DNA of 31,051 bases from an uncultured Lachnospiraceae bacterium. Its GTDB lineage: Bacteria; Bacillota; Clostridia; Lachnospirales; Lachnospiraceae. The notes beneath the pieces were generated by a model, which was given only the letters and a program-made list of their open reading frames with translations, was not told the DNA's origin and ran no database searches. The position numbers were made by a program, and so were the translations under genes. The stretch covers positions 1 to 31,051 of the forward strand of contig CAJUJM010000108.1 in the NCBI GenBank assembly GCA_910586755.1, written 5' to 3'. Below are positions 1-6,832 of the stretch, piece after piece; position 1 is the stretch's first letter; every line of letters starts with the position of its first letter.

Positions 1-56
1 ACGGTTCAGGTCCGTGTGGTAGCAATACCGTGAGAGTTCAAGTCTCTTCTTCTGCA
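1..56 (+). tRNA. tRNA-Leu(CAG), 3' part; 5' end outside window
   Basis: The window opens inside a tRNA. The anticodon arm is ACGG-TTCAGGT-CCGT (1-15), giving anticodon CAG (leucine). A long variable arm follows (about 16-31), as expected for class II tRNAs such as Leu. The T arm is GAGAG-TTCAAGT-CTCTT (32-48) and the 3' acceptor strand is CTTCTGC (49-55) with discriminator A56. CCA is not encoded. The acceptor 5' strand and D arm lie upstream of the window. Confidence 0.93.
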
Positions 57-65
57 CGATTCATT

Positions 66-107
66 AAGGAAGCAGACCTTTACTGGAGTAAGGTTGCTTC
101 CTTTTTT
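66..107 (+). terminator. Rho-independent terminator of the tRNA-Leu transcript
   Basis: Long stem AAGGAAGCA (66-74) / TGCTTCCTT (95-103), with an inner stem ACCTTTA/TAAGGT and a short loop, runs straight into a T tract. It starts 10 nt after the tRNA 3' end. The T tract is on the plus strand only, so it serves the tRNA and not the minus-strand gene ending at 117. Confidence 0.9.
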
Positions 108-116
108 ATTGGGTAT

Positions 117-605
117 TCAGGTTTTCATAAGCCCTGCCGCCTTTTTTCCGGTCATATGCTCTACCTCCAATTCTATCATGGAAATATTATTCCAATATTT
201 AGAAATAATCTGAGTCCTTCCGCTCTCTGTATCTGCAGGATGGTATTTGCGGGCAAACCGTTCTATGGCATGGCGCTTTTCCCCTTCCTCCTCTATTATT
301 CTGACAACCCCAAAGGCAATTACACTTTTATAATAAGTGGTGTATTCCTCCGGCATTACCTGATCCTGAGCAATGACACAGAAGGAGGCTTTGGGGCAGT
401 TTTTTACCGCATCAATTTTATGGCCGGTTACAGCGCTGTGAAAAAATATCCGGCCGTCCTCATAAACATAGCTTATGGGAAGCGCGTAAGGATATCCTTC
501 ATCCCCGAAAAGGGCCAGCACGCCGCTGGTTCCCTGCTCTAAAATCTGACGATTTTCCTCGTCAGTCAGAATCTGGTTCTTTCTTCTCATCTCTCGAAAC
601 ATCAT
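117..605 (-). CDS. Pyridoxamine 5'-phosphate oxidase-fold flavoprotein, NimA-like
   Basis: A 162-residue protein of the split-barrel FMN-binding (PPOX) superfamily, closest in look to the NimA/5-nitroimidazole reductase group: an N-terminal RRKNQILTDEE helix, a strand reading YALPISYVYEDGRIFFHSA, then GHKIDAVKNCPKASFCVI. Family members are small cytoplasmic flavin or heme binding proteins; the substrate cannot be read from sequence. The start has two adjacent ATGs (605 and 602) behind AGGAG, 5 nt before the first. The gene stands alone between the tRNA terminator and cbiG and shares their minus-strand direction. Whether it gives any nitroimidazole tolerance is unknown, and many relatives do not. 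Confidence 0.85.
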   Translation of the reverse strand: MMFREMRRKNQILTDEENRQILEQGTSGVLALFGDEGYPYALPISYVYEDGRIFFHSAVTGHKIDAVKNCPKASFCVIAQDQVMPEEYTTYYKSVIAFGVVRIIEEEGEKRHAIERFARKYHPADTESGRTQIISKYWNNISMIELEVEHMTGKKAAGLMKT

Positions 606-697
606 TTTTCTCCTGTGTTTTATTTTTTCTCTTCTTTTTTTCTACTCTCAGCGGGCAAAGGGATGCTCAGTCTTTGTCTGCTGGAGCCGCCACTCCC

Positions 698-1735
698 TCA
701 GTTCTCCCAAAGTGCCAGGGCTATGGTAATACCTGGAAATCTGGTTTTTTCCGCCAGCAGGCGGCCGCCGGATAAAAGAGCCGCCCGCTGACACACATTC
801 CCTGTCCCTACAGTTTTGCGGACAAATTCTGATTCAGGAAAGACCCCCGGCGCCTTTTCCAGTTCTTCTGCCGTGTAGGAAAGCAGGTTCCAGTTCCGGC
901 TTTTTATAAGCTCTGCAACAGCCGGTTCCCCGGCTTTTCTGTCTATGGTGGCCACCCCAAACACCGCCTGGCCGCTGATATGGTGATCCGCCAGCATCTG
1001 ATCTACTGCCTGGCTTAGGCTTTGGAATGGAATATCTTTCCGGCACCCCATCCCTACAATGACCGCCTTGGGGATCAGTTTCAGCCATCCGGGGCGTTCC
1101 CGGGAAGATACGGTAATCCAAACGGCTGTCCCAGGACCTTCCGGCACTTTTTCCCCTTCTCCGTATGTATGTCCCTCACCGGCATCCTGGTCCCCGCAAG
1201 CCATAACAAAGCCTTCCGGCATGGGGAAGCTCCCCCAGTCTGCCCTCCACCCCACAGGCCTGCCTGCCAAAAGATCTGCTGAGATCTGTTTTGCCAGGAA
1301 CCGGTCTGAGAGATGCAGACGGTTTTCTTTTGCAAAAATATCCACGGCAAATACTCCATTTACATCCGTAGCCGTAGTGATAACAGGAGTACTTCCCAAA
1401 ATCTGTCCCAGGGTCATTGCCAAAGCGTTGGCTCCCCCCACATGGCCGGACACCAGGGGAATTGCAAACCGGCCTTTTTCGTCCATCACCACCACAGCCG
1501 GATCGGTGAACTTATCCTTCAAAAAAGGCGCTATGGTTCGGACAGCAATTCCCGCTGCCCCGATAAACAAAAGCCCTTCCCTGCTCTGCCACTGACGCTC
1601 TGCCCAGCCGGACAAGCTCATTCCTTTTTCCCAGGGAGTTATGTCACAGCTGTGGCCTGCTCTTTCAAGAGCATATGCGGCTTTTTGAGCCAGATCTTTT
1701 CCTTTTTCCGTAAAACTGATGATTCCTATTTTCAC
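698..1735 (-). CDS. cbiG: Cobalt-precorrin-5A hydrolase CbiG
   Basis: CbiG opens the delta-lactone of cobalt-precorrin-5A (releasing acetaldehyde) in the anaerobic cobalamin pathway. The start is GTG at 1735, giving MKIGIISFTEKG, behind GGAGAG with 7 nt spacing. The reading frame extends further upstream, but the extra 24 residues look unlike the family. The N-terminal domain shows FIGAAGIAVRTIAPFL and the signature SGHVGGAN followed by VITTATDVNGVFAVD. The C-terminal domain shows VIVGMGCRKDIPF, ATIDRKAGEP and the ending VGTGNVCQRAALL. At 345 residues it has the usual two-domain length. It is the only cobalamin gene in the window; the rest of the pathway must lie elsewhere. Confidence 0.95.
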   Translation of the reverse strand: MKIGIISFTEKGKDLAQKAAYALERAGHSCDITPWEKGMSLSGWAERQWQSREGLLFIGAAGIAVRTIAPFLKDKFTDPAVVVMDEKGRFAIPLVSGHVGGANALAMTLGQILGSTPVITTATDVNGVFAVDIFAKENRLHLSDRFLAKQISADLLAGRPVGWRADWGSFPMPEGFVMACGDQDAGEGHTYGEGEKVPEGPGTAVWITVSSRERPGWLKLIPKAVIVGMGCRKDIPFQSLSQAVDQMLADHHISGQAVFGVATIDRKAGEPAVAELIKSRNWNLLSYTAEELEKAPGVFPESEFVRKTVGTGNVCQRAALLSGGRLLAEKTRFPGITIALALWEN

Positions 1736-1809
1736 GACTTGTCTCTCCAATTTATGCCGCCCAGCGGCAAGTTCCGGTATAACCCCGGATTCTGCCGCTG
1801 CTTTCACAT

Positions 1810-2007
1810 TTAAGTATTTTTCTGCTCTCTTCTCTTTTTTGTTATCAGGCCGCCAATCCGGCCGCTCTCCTTGGCAGTCAGACTTCTCCAGCCGCCTTTT
1901 ATTACTTTATCTCCCAGTCCCAGTTCCTCTGCTATTTCAAATTTTAGCTTTTCTTCCGGGCTTAGCTCTGCCGGATCAATGGGAACCTGATTTTTCGGTT
2001 TTGACAT
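1810..2007 (-). CDS. Small acid-soluble spore protein, alpha/beta type
   Basis: A 65-residue protein matching the alpha/beta SASP family, which coats and protects DNA in dormant spores. It has the conserved KFEIAEELGLGDKVIKGGW block, containing the E-I-A site where germination protease GPR cuts in this family, and the C-terminal LTAKESGRIGG motif followed by a lysine/arginine-rich tail. The start ATG follows AAGGAGG with 8 nt spacing. It lies just upstream of cbiG on the same strand, but is probably a separate forespore-expressed unit. A possible sporulation-type promoter upstream could not be fixed with confidence. The gene is direct evidence that the host lineage forms spores. Confidence 0.92.
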   Translation of the reverse strand: MSKPKNQVPIDPAELSPEEKLKFEIAEELGLGDKVIKGGWRSLTAKESGRIGGLITKKRREQKNT

Positions 2008-2079
2008 ATTGGGCGCCTCCTTTTTTCCTATGCACCCAAATCATTCCCACTTTTCCCCGGTCCTATACCAGATTTTTGT

Positions 2080-2979
2080 TTATTGATAAAACTCTACTCC
2101 AATAGCGCCTGTTCCGGTTTCTAATTCCATCCGTTTTCCTGCTCCGGAGCCTTCATTTACATGTACGCCGATTCCGCTATATTCGGACTGGCCAATTTTT
2201 ACGGTTCCCATACCGGTCTCTATGGAGTAACTGAAATCGGTCTCTTCCCCCTTCAGTCTAAAGTCCAGCTCTCCGATCCCACACTCTCCTTCCAGCCGCT
2301 GCTCTACATTTCCCTCATAAAAGAGTGTGCCTATATCCACATTGGCATCCAGCTCTCCGGCGCTGGCTCCTCTCACATCTATCTCGCCTATATCCGTGCT
2401 CAAATCCATAGAACGGGCGCTTATATTTTCTATCATACACACCCCTGTATCCATCTCGCACTCCAGTTTATCCAAAACCATGGTTTCCGGAATCCCAATC
2501 TGTACCAAGCCGTAAGACTCGCCAGAAAACCGTTTAAATTCTTCCCTGTGCTGGCGGACCTTCAATTCACCATCTTCCTGGTATACATAGATCCCCCGTC
2601 TTTTTGCCTGCTCATCTACAGAAAACTGAATCTGCTTCTCCGGGGTGGAAATAATCTCTACTTCTCCCCCATACAGTTCTACGTCTACTTTTTGGATATA
2701 CCCGGTCTCCACCTTCTGCGCCGTGGCAGAAAGAGAAGCCTCTTCAGACGCTTCCCCGGCTCTTCTCCTTTCCCGCCGGTCTCTCCAGCCATCCAGTCTG
2801 TCCTCCCAGTCGTCCCATCTGTCTTCCCAGTCATCTACACTGATGTAATCCACTCTTCCCCGGGAAAGATTCACCACCCCGGGCCTGCCTCCCAATCCCA
2901 TGGCCGCCAGAGCCGTAATGCTTCCTAATACCAGCATAGCCACGCCAGTAAGAACGACGATTTTAACCCATTTTTTCAT
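2080..2979 (-). CDS. DUF4097 beta-strand repeat envelope protein
   Basis: Third gene of the PadR-DUF1700-DUF4097 operon; its ATG overlaps the stop of the DUF1700 gene by 4 nt (ATGA). The 299-residue product starts with one hydrophobic segment (about residues 5-27), an uncleaved anchor or signal peptide. A very charged stretch follows with near-tandem DDWEDR units (about residues 47-70). From about residue 95 come short beta-strand repeats of the DUF4097 kind, for example IENISARSMDLSTDIGEIDV and GELDANVDIGTLFYEG. The family is thought to form a right-handed beta solenoid; no enzyme activity is known. It probably acts outside the membrane with the DUF1700 protein. Confidence 0.85.
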   Translation of the reverse strand: MKKWVKIVVLTGVAMLVLGSITALAAMGLGGRPGVVNLSRGRVDYISVDDWEDRWDDWEDRLDGWRDRRERRRAGEASEEASLSATAQKVETGYIQKVDVELYGGEVEIISTPEKQIQFSVDEQAKRRGIYVYQEDGELKVRQHREEFKRFSGESYGLVQIGIPETMVLDKLECEMDTGVCMIENISARSMDLSTDIGEIDVRGASAGELDANVDIGTLFYEGNVEQRLEGECGIGELDFRLKGEETDFSYSIETGMGTVKIGQSEYSGIGVHVNEGSGAGKRMELETGTGAIGVEFYQ

Positions 2980-3806
2980 GAGATCCTCCTTATTCGGTCA
3001 ACCAATTTTTTTGTCAGGTTTACAGAACCATAAAACAGCCAGGGAACCAGCTTTCCATAAAATAATACGCTGACTGCCAGAGAAATCAGGCCTATTCCCA
3101 AACAAGCTACTCCCATGCCCATACACCAGATACCATTTAAAAGGTTATAGGGCGTCACTGCCACTGCCACACCAGCAAAAATCACAACAATCCCCACAAC
3201 AATCCATGCCACCGTCCACAGGGCAGCTGCCAGAAAAAGGGCGGCCAGAACTGCTATTACCCCGATTAAAAGTCCCAACAGGCCTCCGGCAAGGCCTAAG
3301 CCCACTCCAAATACCCCTAAAATCAGAGGCGAAGCCAGGATCAGGACCAAAACCAGGAATGCGATCTTCCATCCATTGGTTTCTGTCTCTCCGGTCTGCC
3401 CTTTCCAGAATCCGGTCTTTTTACTGTTTTTCCACCCCTGACCTTCTGCATTTCTGTCAGCTTCTGTACTAGTTCTCCTGTAAGTTTCCCCTTCGGTCTG
3501 CGGGCCAGATTCTGTCTGAGTTGAATTTCCCCTTTTGGCTACCTGATAGCCGGGATCCCGAAAACGCTCGTCTTCAAATCCTCTTTCCGTAAAGCCTCCG
3601 CTCTCTTTCAGATTACCGGTTAAATCAGCGCGGATCATGGCGGCAATACGCTCAGGGCTGCCAAACTCCTTTAATACCTGTTCTTCATTCTCTGCTCCCG
3701 CCTCCTCCAGGTAATCTGCATAATAGCTTAAGGCATCTGCCTTCTCCTCCTCCGAAATATCCTGGAGAAGATATTCCAACTCTTTCATAAATGTTTCTCG
3801 GTTCAT
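2976..3806 (-). CDS. DUF1700 (HAAS-domain) multi-pass membrane protein
   Basis: The start is ATG at 3806 behind GAGGAGG (7 nt), overlapping the padR stop by 4 nt. An in-frame TTG two codons earlier is less likely. Residues 1-65 form the HAAS helical domain (MNRETFMKELEYLLQDISEE...), typical of proteins encoded beside PadR regulators. A polar, Glu/Thr-rich linker follows to about 140, then four or five membrane segments including the glycine-rich FGVGLGLAGGLLGLLIGVIA. The function of the family is not established; it is often described as a putative sensor or partner of DUF4097 proteins. Tight coupling to both neighbours supports one operon. Confidence 0.87.
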   Translation of the reverse strand: MNRETFMKELEYLLQDISEEEKADALSYYADYLEEAGAENEEQVLKEFGSPERIAAMIRADLTGNLKESGGFTERGFEDERFRDPGYQVAKRGNSTQTESGPQTEGETYRRTSTEADRNAEGQGWKNSKKTGFWKGQTGETETNGWKIAFLVLVLILASPLILGVFGVGLGLAGGLLGLLIGVIAVLAALFLAAALWTVAWIVVGIVVIFAGVAVAVTPYNLLNGIWCMGMGVACLGIGLISLAVSVLFYGKLVPWLFYGSVNLTKKLVDRIRRIS

Positions 3807-4123
3807 ACACAAGCCTCCTCAAAAATGCGGGATATCTTCTTAGAATAATTGGCCCATTCCCCCCGGTAAAGGTTCAGTTGTACCCTTCCCTGCTCTGTTA
3901 TCCGGTAATAGCGCCGGTTTCTTCCGTCAATCGCCAGATCATAAACTTCCAGACAAGCCTCTTTTTGCAGTCTCCGTAAAACCGGATATAGGGTTGACTC
4001 TGAGATCTCAATGGCCTGACGGACGTCCTGTGTGATCTTATATCCATAGGTGCCTTCCGCGTCTTTGGAGACCACTGCCAATACAATGGCATCCAGCAAA
4101 GCAGCCCCTGTATTAAATACCAT
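3803..4123 (-). CDS. PadR-family transcriptional regulator
   Basis: A 106-residue winged-helix protein of the short PadR class. The start was set at ATG 4123 (MVFNTGAALLDAIVLAVVS) behind AAAGGAGC; the 11 further codons upstream have no ribosome binding site. Visible family features are EGTYGYKITQDV, then the recognition helix region ISESTLYPVLRRLQKEACL and the wing DLAIDGRNRRYYRITEQG. PadR proteins bind as dimers to AT-rich palindromes and usually repress their own operon. The upstream region (4150-4290) is rich in such palindromes. First gene of the operon with the DUF1700 and DUF4097 genes. Confidence 0.9.
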   Translation of the reverse strand: MVFNTGAALLDAIVLAVVSKDAEGTYGYKITQDVRQAIEISESTLYPVLRRLQKEACLEVYDLAIDGRNRRYYRITEQGRVQLNLYRGEWANYSKKISRIFEEACV

Positions 4124-4176
4124 AGTCCTGCTCCTTTCTTTTATACTTCTTATCATATAATATAATTGCTTTATAC

Positions 4177-4231
4177 AATATTATATACCGTATATTATTG
4201 TTTGCAGCAATAGTATACAGCATATAATATT
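4177..4231. promoter_or_regulatory. AT-rich inverted repeats upstream of padR, probable operator region
   Basis: A perfect 10-nt inverted repeat, AATATTATAT (4177-4186) and ATATAATATT (4222-4231), flanks the smaller palindrome ATATA-CCG-TATAT (4183-4195). ATAGTATAC occurs at 4210-4218 and again at 4279-4287, the second copy covering the -10 box of the facing gene. The position and AT-rich symmetry fit PadR autoregulation; binding itself is inferred. Confidence 0.55.
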
Positions 4232-4260
4232 ATTTGTCAACCTAATCTATGCAAGAAATA

Positions 4261-4288
4261 TTGACTTTTATTAAGATAATAGTATACT
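4261..4288 (+). promoter_or_regulatory. Sigma-A type promoter for the CxxC membrane protein gene
   Basis: TTGACT (4261-4266), a 16-nt spacer, and TATACT (4283-4288) lie 36 nt before the ATG at 4325. The -10 box sits inside the second ATAGTATAC copy, so whatever binds that repeat could block it. Confidence 0.7.
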
Positions 4289-4324
4289 CAGAAGAAAGAT
4301 ACTTTAATAGGAGGAACTGAAAAA

Positions 4325-4900
4325 ATGGGTACTTATTACAAACACACAAAAAAAGAAAGCGTTAATGTGCCATATTCTTTCCGCTGTGAACAGTGCATGA
4401 AAGAAAGCGGACCGTTAAAGGCAGCCATTACTGTACAAGCTGAGATCAACAGCAATTATAAGCAGCTGGAAGCCCGAAAACAGGAAAAATTAGATCAGAT
4501 GGCCCATAAAAAGCTTGTGGAGGCGGTACAGGAAGCCCACCGCAATGCTACAGAAAAACGAATTTACTCCAAAGCTTTTAAAGACCAGTGTCCTCACTGT
4601 CATAAGCCTCAGTCCTGGGCTGTCAGCGGCTTAAAGAATGATATGTTCAGCACTCCCATCGTCTGTATTATTCTGGGTATTATCCTGGGCGCAGGATGCT
4701 ATTTCTTTTCCGGGGTGGAGAATAATCTGACTATTGCCATAGGCGCAGCAGGTATCTGTTTTGTGTTGGCAGTGGGAAGCCTGCTTTTCAATATCATCAA
4801 AATCGCCAGCAAAACGAAGCAAACCTCCTCTTCTATCCAGAAAAACTTACCTGTTATTGAATGGGGAGCAGTAGAACATATTCTCAAAGAAAAATCATGA
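4325..4900 (+). CDS. Unknown membrane protein with two CxxC pairs
   Basis: Not recognised as a named family. The 191-residue product has cysteine pairs C21-x2-C24 and C89-x2-C92 that could together make one four-cysteine zinc site. They are separated by a charged, Lys/Glu/Gln-rich helical stretch (about 40-85) with coiled-coil character. Two membrane segments follow (about 111-128 and 134-157), then a short polar tail. This suggests a cytoplasmic zinc-ribbon-like head anchored in the membrane. The start is supported by AGGAGG 10 nt before the ATG and a good promoter. It faces padR across about 200 nt and ends 6 nt from the convergent L,D-transpeptidase gene. Expressed status looks secure; function is open. 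Confidence 0.75.
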   Translation: MGTYYKHTKKESVNVPYSFRCEQCMKESGPLKAAITVQAEINSNYKQLEARKQEKLDQMAHKKLVEAVQEAHRNATEKRIYSKAFKDQCPHCHKPQSWAVSGLKNDMFSTPIVCIILGIILGAGCYFFSGVENNLTIAIGAAGICFVLAVGSLLFNIIKIASKTKQTSSSIQKNLPVIEWGAVEHILKEKS

Positions 4901-4906
4901 TTTTCT

Positions 4907-5539
4907 TCAATAAATCCGTACCTTACAGCCTGGCTCCACAACCGGCCACAGGCAGTCCATCACGGGGTTTCCCACTGCTATACAGCCGTCAGTGGGGCCC
5001 CCTTTTTCCCCGTGGATCTCAATATATCCCCCCAGAGCCGTGTTCCAGTCCGGCAGGCCGCCCTGGCTGACAGTCCGGGCGATCTCCTCCCTTTTTGCTT
5101 GGGAGATCAGACCTGCTTCATATCCTCTCTCTGCATCCTTCTCATTAGGGTAAGAAAGGCCTAATGCCCGGTAATACCGGCTGTTTCCGTTTTTTAAGCA
5201 TACATAATATTCCCCTCTGGGTGTCCGCTTGTCCCCCTGGCGCTGCTTATCCCCTTCTGCCGAATTCATTCCCACCTGGGCAATAAACTGATCAATAATC
5301 TGGCTTCCATAACATAGAAATAAAGTGCGGGTCTTTAAGGACACTACGATATGCAGCTCCTCCTCCCCTCTCTCTGTGCAGATTCGGCTTACCATAACCT
5401 CATCATAGGGAGTTACCATGGCAATGGAAATCTGATGAGGACGGATGGTCCGGGCATGAACCGTTCCTGCGGAAAATGCCCACAGGACGCCGGCTCCAAT
5501 AAGGGCCGCCCTTATTTTTATGATAGTTTGCCTTTTCAT
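4907..5539 (-). CDS. L,D-transpeptidase (YkuD/ErfK fold), secreted
   Basis: A 210-residue protein with an N-terminal signal peptide (MKRQTIIKIR then a hydrophobic run ending near GTVHA). The catalytic YkuD domain covers about residues 60-210: it opens with a HIVVSLKTRTLFLCYG strand, then KRTPRGEYYV, and ends with the active-site block IHG...PTDGCIAV, where the Cys is the nucleophile and the His its partner. The GCIAV ending resembles the ErfK/YafK branch rather than classic GC[VI]R. Such enzymes make or cut 3-3 or lipoprotein cross-links in peptidoglycan; which one here is not certain. The ATG follows AGGAGG with 8 nt spacing. The upstream leader carries unusual inverted repeats. Confidence 0.88.
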   Translation of the reverse strand: MKRQTIIKIRAALIGAGVLWAFSAGTVHARTIRPHQISIAMVTPYDEVMVSRICTERGEEELHIVVSLKTRTLFLCYGSQIIDQFIAQVGMNSAEGDKQRQGDKRTPRGEYYVCLKNGNSRYYRALGLSYPNEKDAERGYEAGLISQAKREEIARTVSQGGLPDWNTALGGYIEIHGEKGGPTDGCIAVGNPVMDCLWPVVEPGCKVRIY

Positions 5540-5580
5540 TCTGCTTGTCCTCCTCTTTTCCCTCTCCGCCGCAAAGGGTT

Positions 5581-5664
5581 CCTCTGATACAAGAATTCTC
5601 TCCGCCCCAGTGCGATCCCCGCGGATCGTTTTTGTATCAGAGGGCCTGCTTTCCTATGATACAA
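5581..5664. repeat. Three related 12-nt arms forming two alternative hairpins
   Basis: CCTCTGATACAA (5581-5592) is perfectly complementary to TTGTATCAGAGG (5632-5643), and the second arm also pairs 11 of 12 with CCTATGATACAA (5653-5664). Only one pairing can form at a time. Inside the first loop is CGATCC-ccgc-GGATCG (5613-5628) followed by TTTTT on the plus strand. The region is the leader or operator of the L,D-transpeptidase gene (start 5539, minus). Confidence 0.75.
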
Positions 5665-5696
5665 AAAATCCCCCTCTGCTTCAAACAAAGGGGGAT
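5663..5696 (-). terminator. Terminator of the S1 / ispH / cmk operon
   Basis: On the minus strand ATCCCCC (5696-5690) pairs with GGGGGAT (5674-5668), followed by a T6 run. It lies 15 nt after the stop of the S1 gene. Its T run overlaps one arm of the 12-nt inverted repeats next to it. Confidence 0.88.
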
Positions 5697-5710
5697 CTGA
5701 ACGATTCTAA

Positions 5711-6832
5711 TTATTCTGTATATGCGTCAATATCAACATCTGCAATATCTGCATCCTGAACAGAAGCTTCTCTCTGCTCCGGAACCAGAAGAGCCTTTAC
5801 GCTTAAGCTGATCTTTCTGTCTGCTTCGTTGAAATCTACTACTTTTGCCTCTATCTCCTGGCCAATCTTTAATACGTCAGAAGGCTTCTCAATATGCTCT
5901 CTTGCAATCTGGGATACATGAAGCAGCGCATCAACGCCCGGCTCCAGCTCTACAAATGCACCGAAATCAGTCATACGTGCCACACGGCCGTAAACAACAT
6001 TTCCGGCTGCATACTTCTCAGCTGCGTCTGCCCAGGGATTGGTCTCCGGGAACTTTAAGCTGAGGGCGATCTTCTCACCCTGGATATCCTTAATCAGAAC
6101 CCGAACCTGATCGCCGGTCTTAAATACCTTTTTGGGGTTCTCCACTCTGCCCCAGCTCATCTCAGAGATGTGTAAAAGACCGTCAGCGCCTCCTAAATCA
6201 ATAAATGCGCCAAAATCTGTAACATTCTTTACAGTGCCCTCTACGGTATCGCCAACCTGGATTCTCTCAAACAATTCCTTCTGCATAGCAGCCTTTCTCT
6301 CAACCATAAGCTGCTTTCTGTCGCCAATGATTCTTCTCCTCTTAGGATTGAACTCTGTAATGACAAACTCAATTTCCTGTCCGGCATATTTGGACAGATC
6401 CTTCTCGTAAGTATCAGATACCAGACTTGCAGGAATAAACACTCTGGCCTCCTCCACTACTACGCTCAAACCGCCGTCCAGAACCTGGGTAACCTTTGCG
6501 GTAAGAACCTCCTGATTGTTAAAAGCCTCCTCCAGTCTCTTGTTGCCTCTGTCAGCTGCCAGTCTCTTATAAGAAAGCGCTACCTGACCCTCGCCGTCGT
6601 TTACCTTAATAACCTTTGCTTCCATCTCGTCACCTACGTGTACAAGAGTAGTCAAATCTGCACCCGGCTCGTTGGTATACTCGTTTCTCGGAATAATGCC
6701 ATCAGACTTGTAACCTATATTTAAAACCACTTCATCTTCTTTGACATCGATAACCTTACCAGTGACAACCTCTCCTGTACGTATTGTTTTTAATGATTCC
6801 TCCAACATTTGTTCAAAACTTAACTCTGACAC
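5711..6832 (-). CDS. rpsA: 30S ribosomal protein S1 homolog, four S1 domains
   Basis: 373 residues with four OB-fold S1 repeats at about 17-88, 105-172, 192-262 and 276-348. The third and fourth carry the clear signatures VTDFGAFIDLGGADGLLHIS and MTDFGAFVELEPGVDALLHV. The protein binds mRNA and aids translation or RNA metabolism; Firmicute homologs have fewer domains than E. coli S1 (six). The start is GTG at 6832, preceded by AAGGAGG inside the end of ispH (9 nt spacing), so it overlaps ispH by 20 nt and is probably translationally coupled. In many Clostridia the same two genes are fused into one IspH-S1 protein. A terminator follows the stop. Confidence 0.92.
   Translation of the reverse strand: MSELSFEQMLEESLKTIRTGEVVTGKVIDVKEDEVVLNIGYKSDGIIPRNEYTNEPGADLTTLVHVGDEMEAKVIKVNDGEGQVALSYKRLAADRGNKRLEEAFNNQEVLTAKVTQVLDGGLSVVVEEARVFIPASLVSDTYEKDLSKYAGQEIEFVITEFNPKRRRIIGDRKQLMVERKAAMQKELFERIQVGDTVEGTVKNVTDFGAFIDLGGADGLLHISEMSWGRVENPKKVFKTGDQVRVLIKDIQGEKIALSLKFPETNPWADAAEKYAAGNVVYGRVARMTDFGAFVELEPGVDALLHVSQIAREHIEKPSDVLKIGQEIEAKVVDFNEADRKISLSVKALLVPEQREASVQDADIADVDIDAYTE

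Noticed and set aside
30..542. Long open frame on the plus strand opposite the NimA-like gene
   Set aside because: It begins within the tRNA, has no ribosome binding site, and its product looks like reversed coding sequence; the minus-strand gene has a family match and a good start.
834..1813. Several open frames of 80-180 codons on both strands within cbiG
   Set aside because: They are shadow frames in GC-rich coding DNA with proline, arginine and glycine-rich translations and no start signals.
6813..6832. Frameshift sequencing error splitting an IspH-S1 fusion
   Set aside because: IspH ends at its natural C-terminus, and S1 has its own GTG with AAGGAGG at proper spacing, so two coupled genes are the simpler reading.
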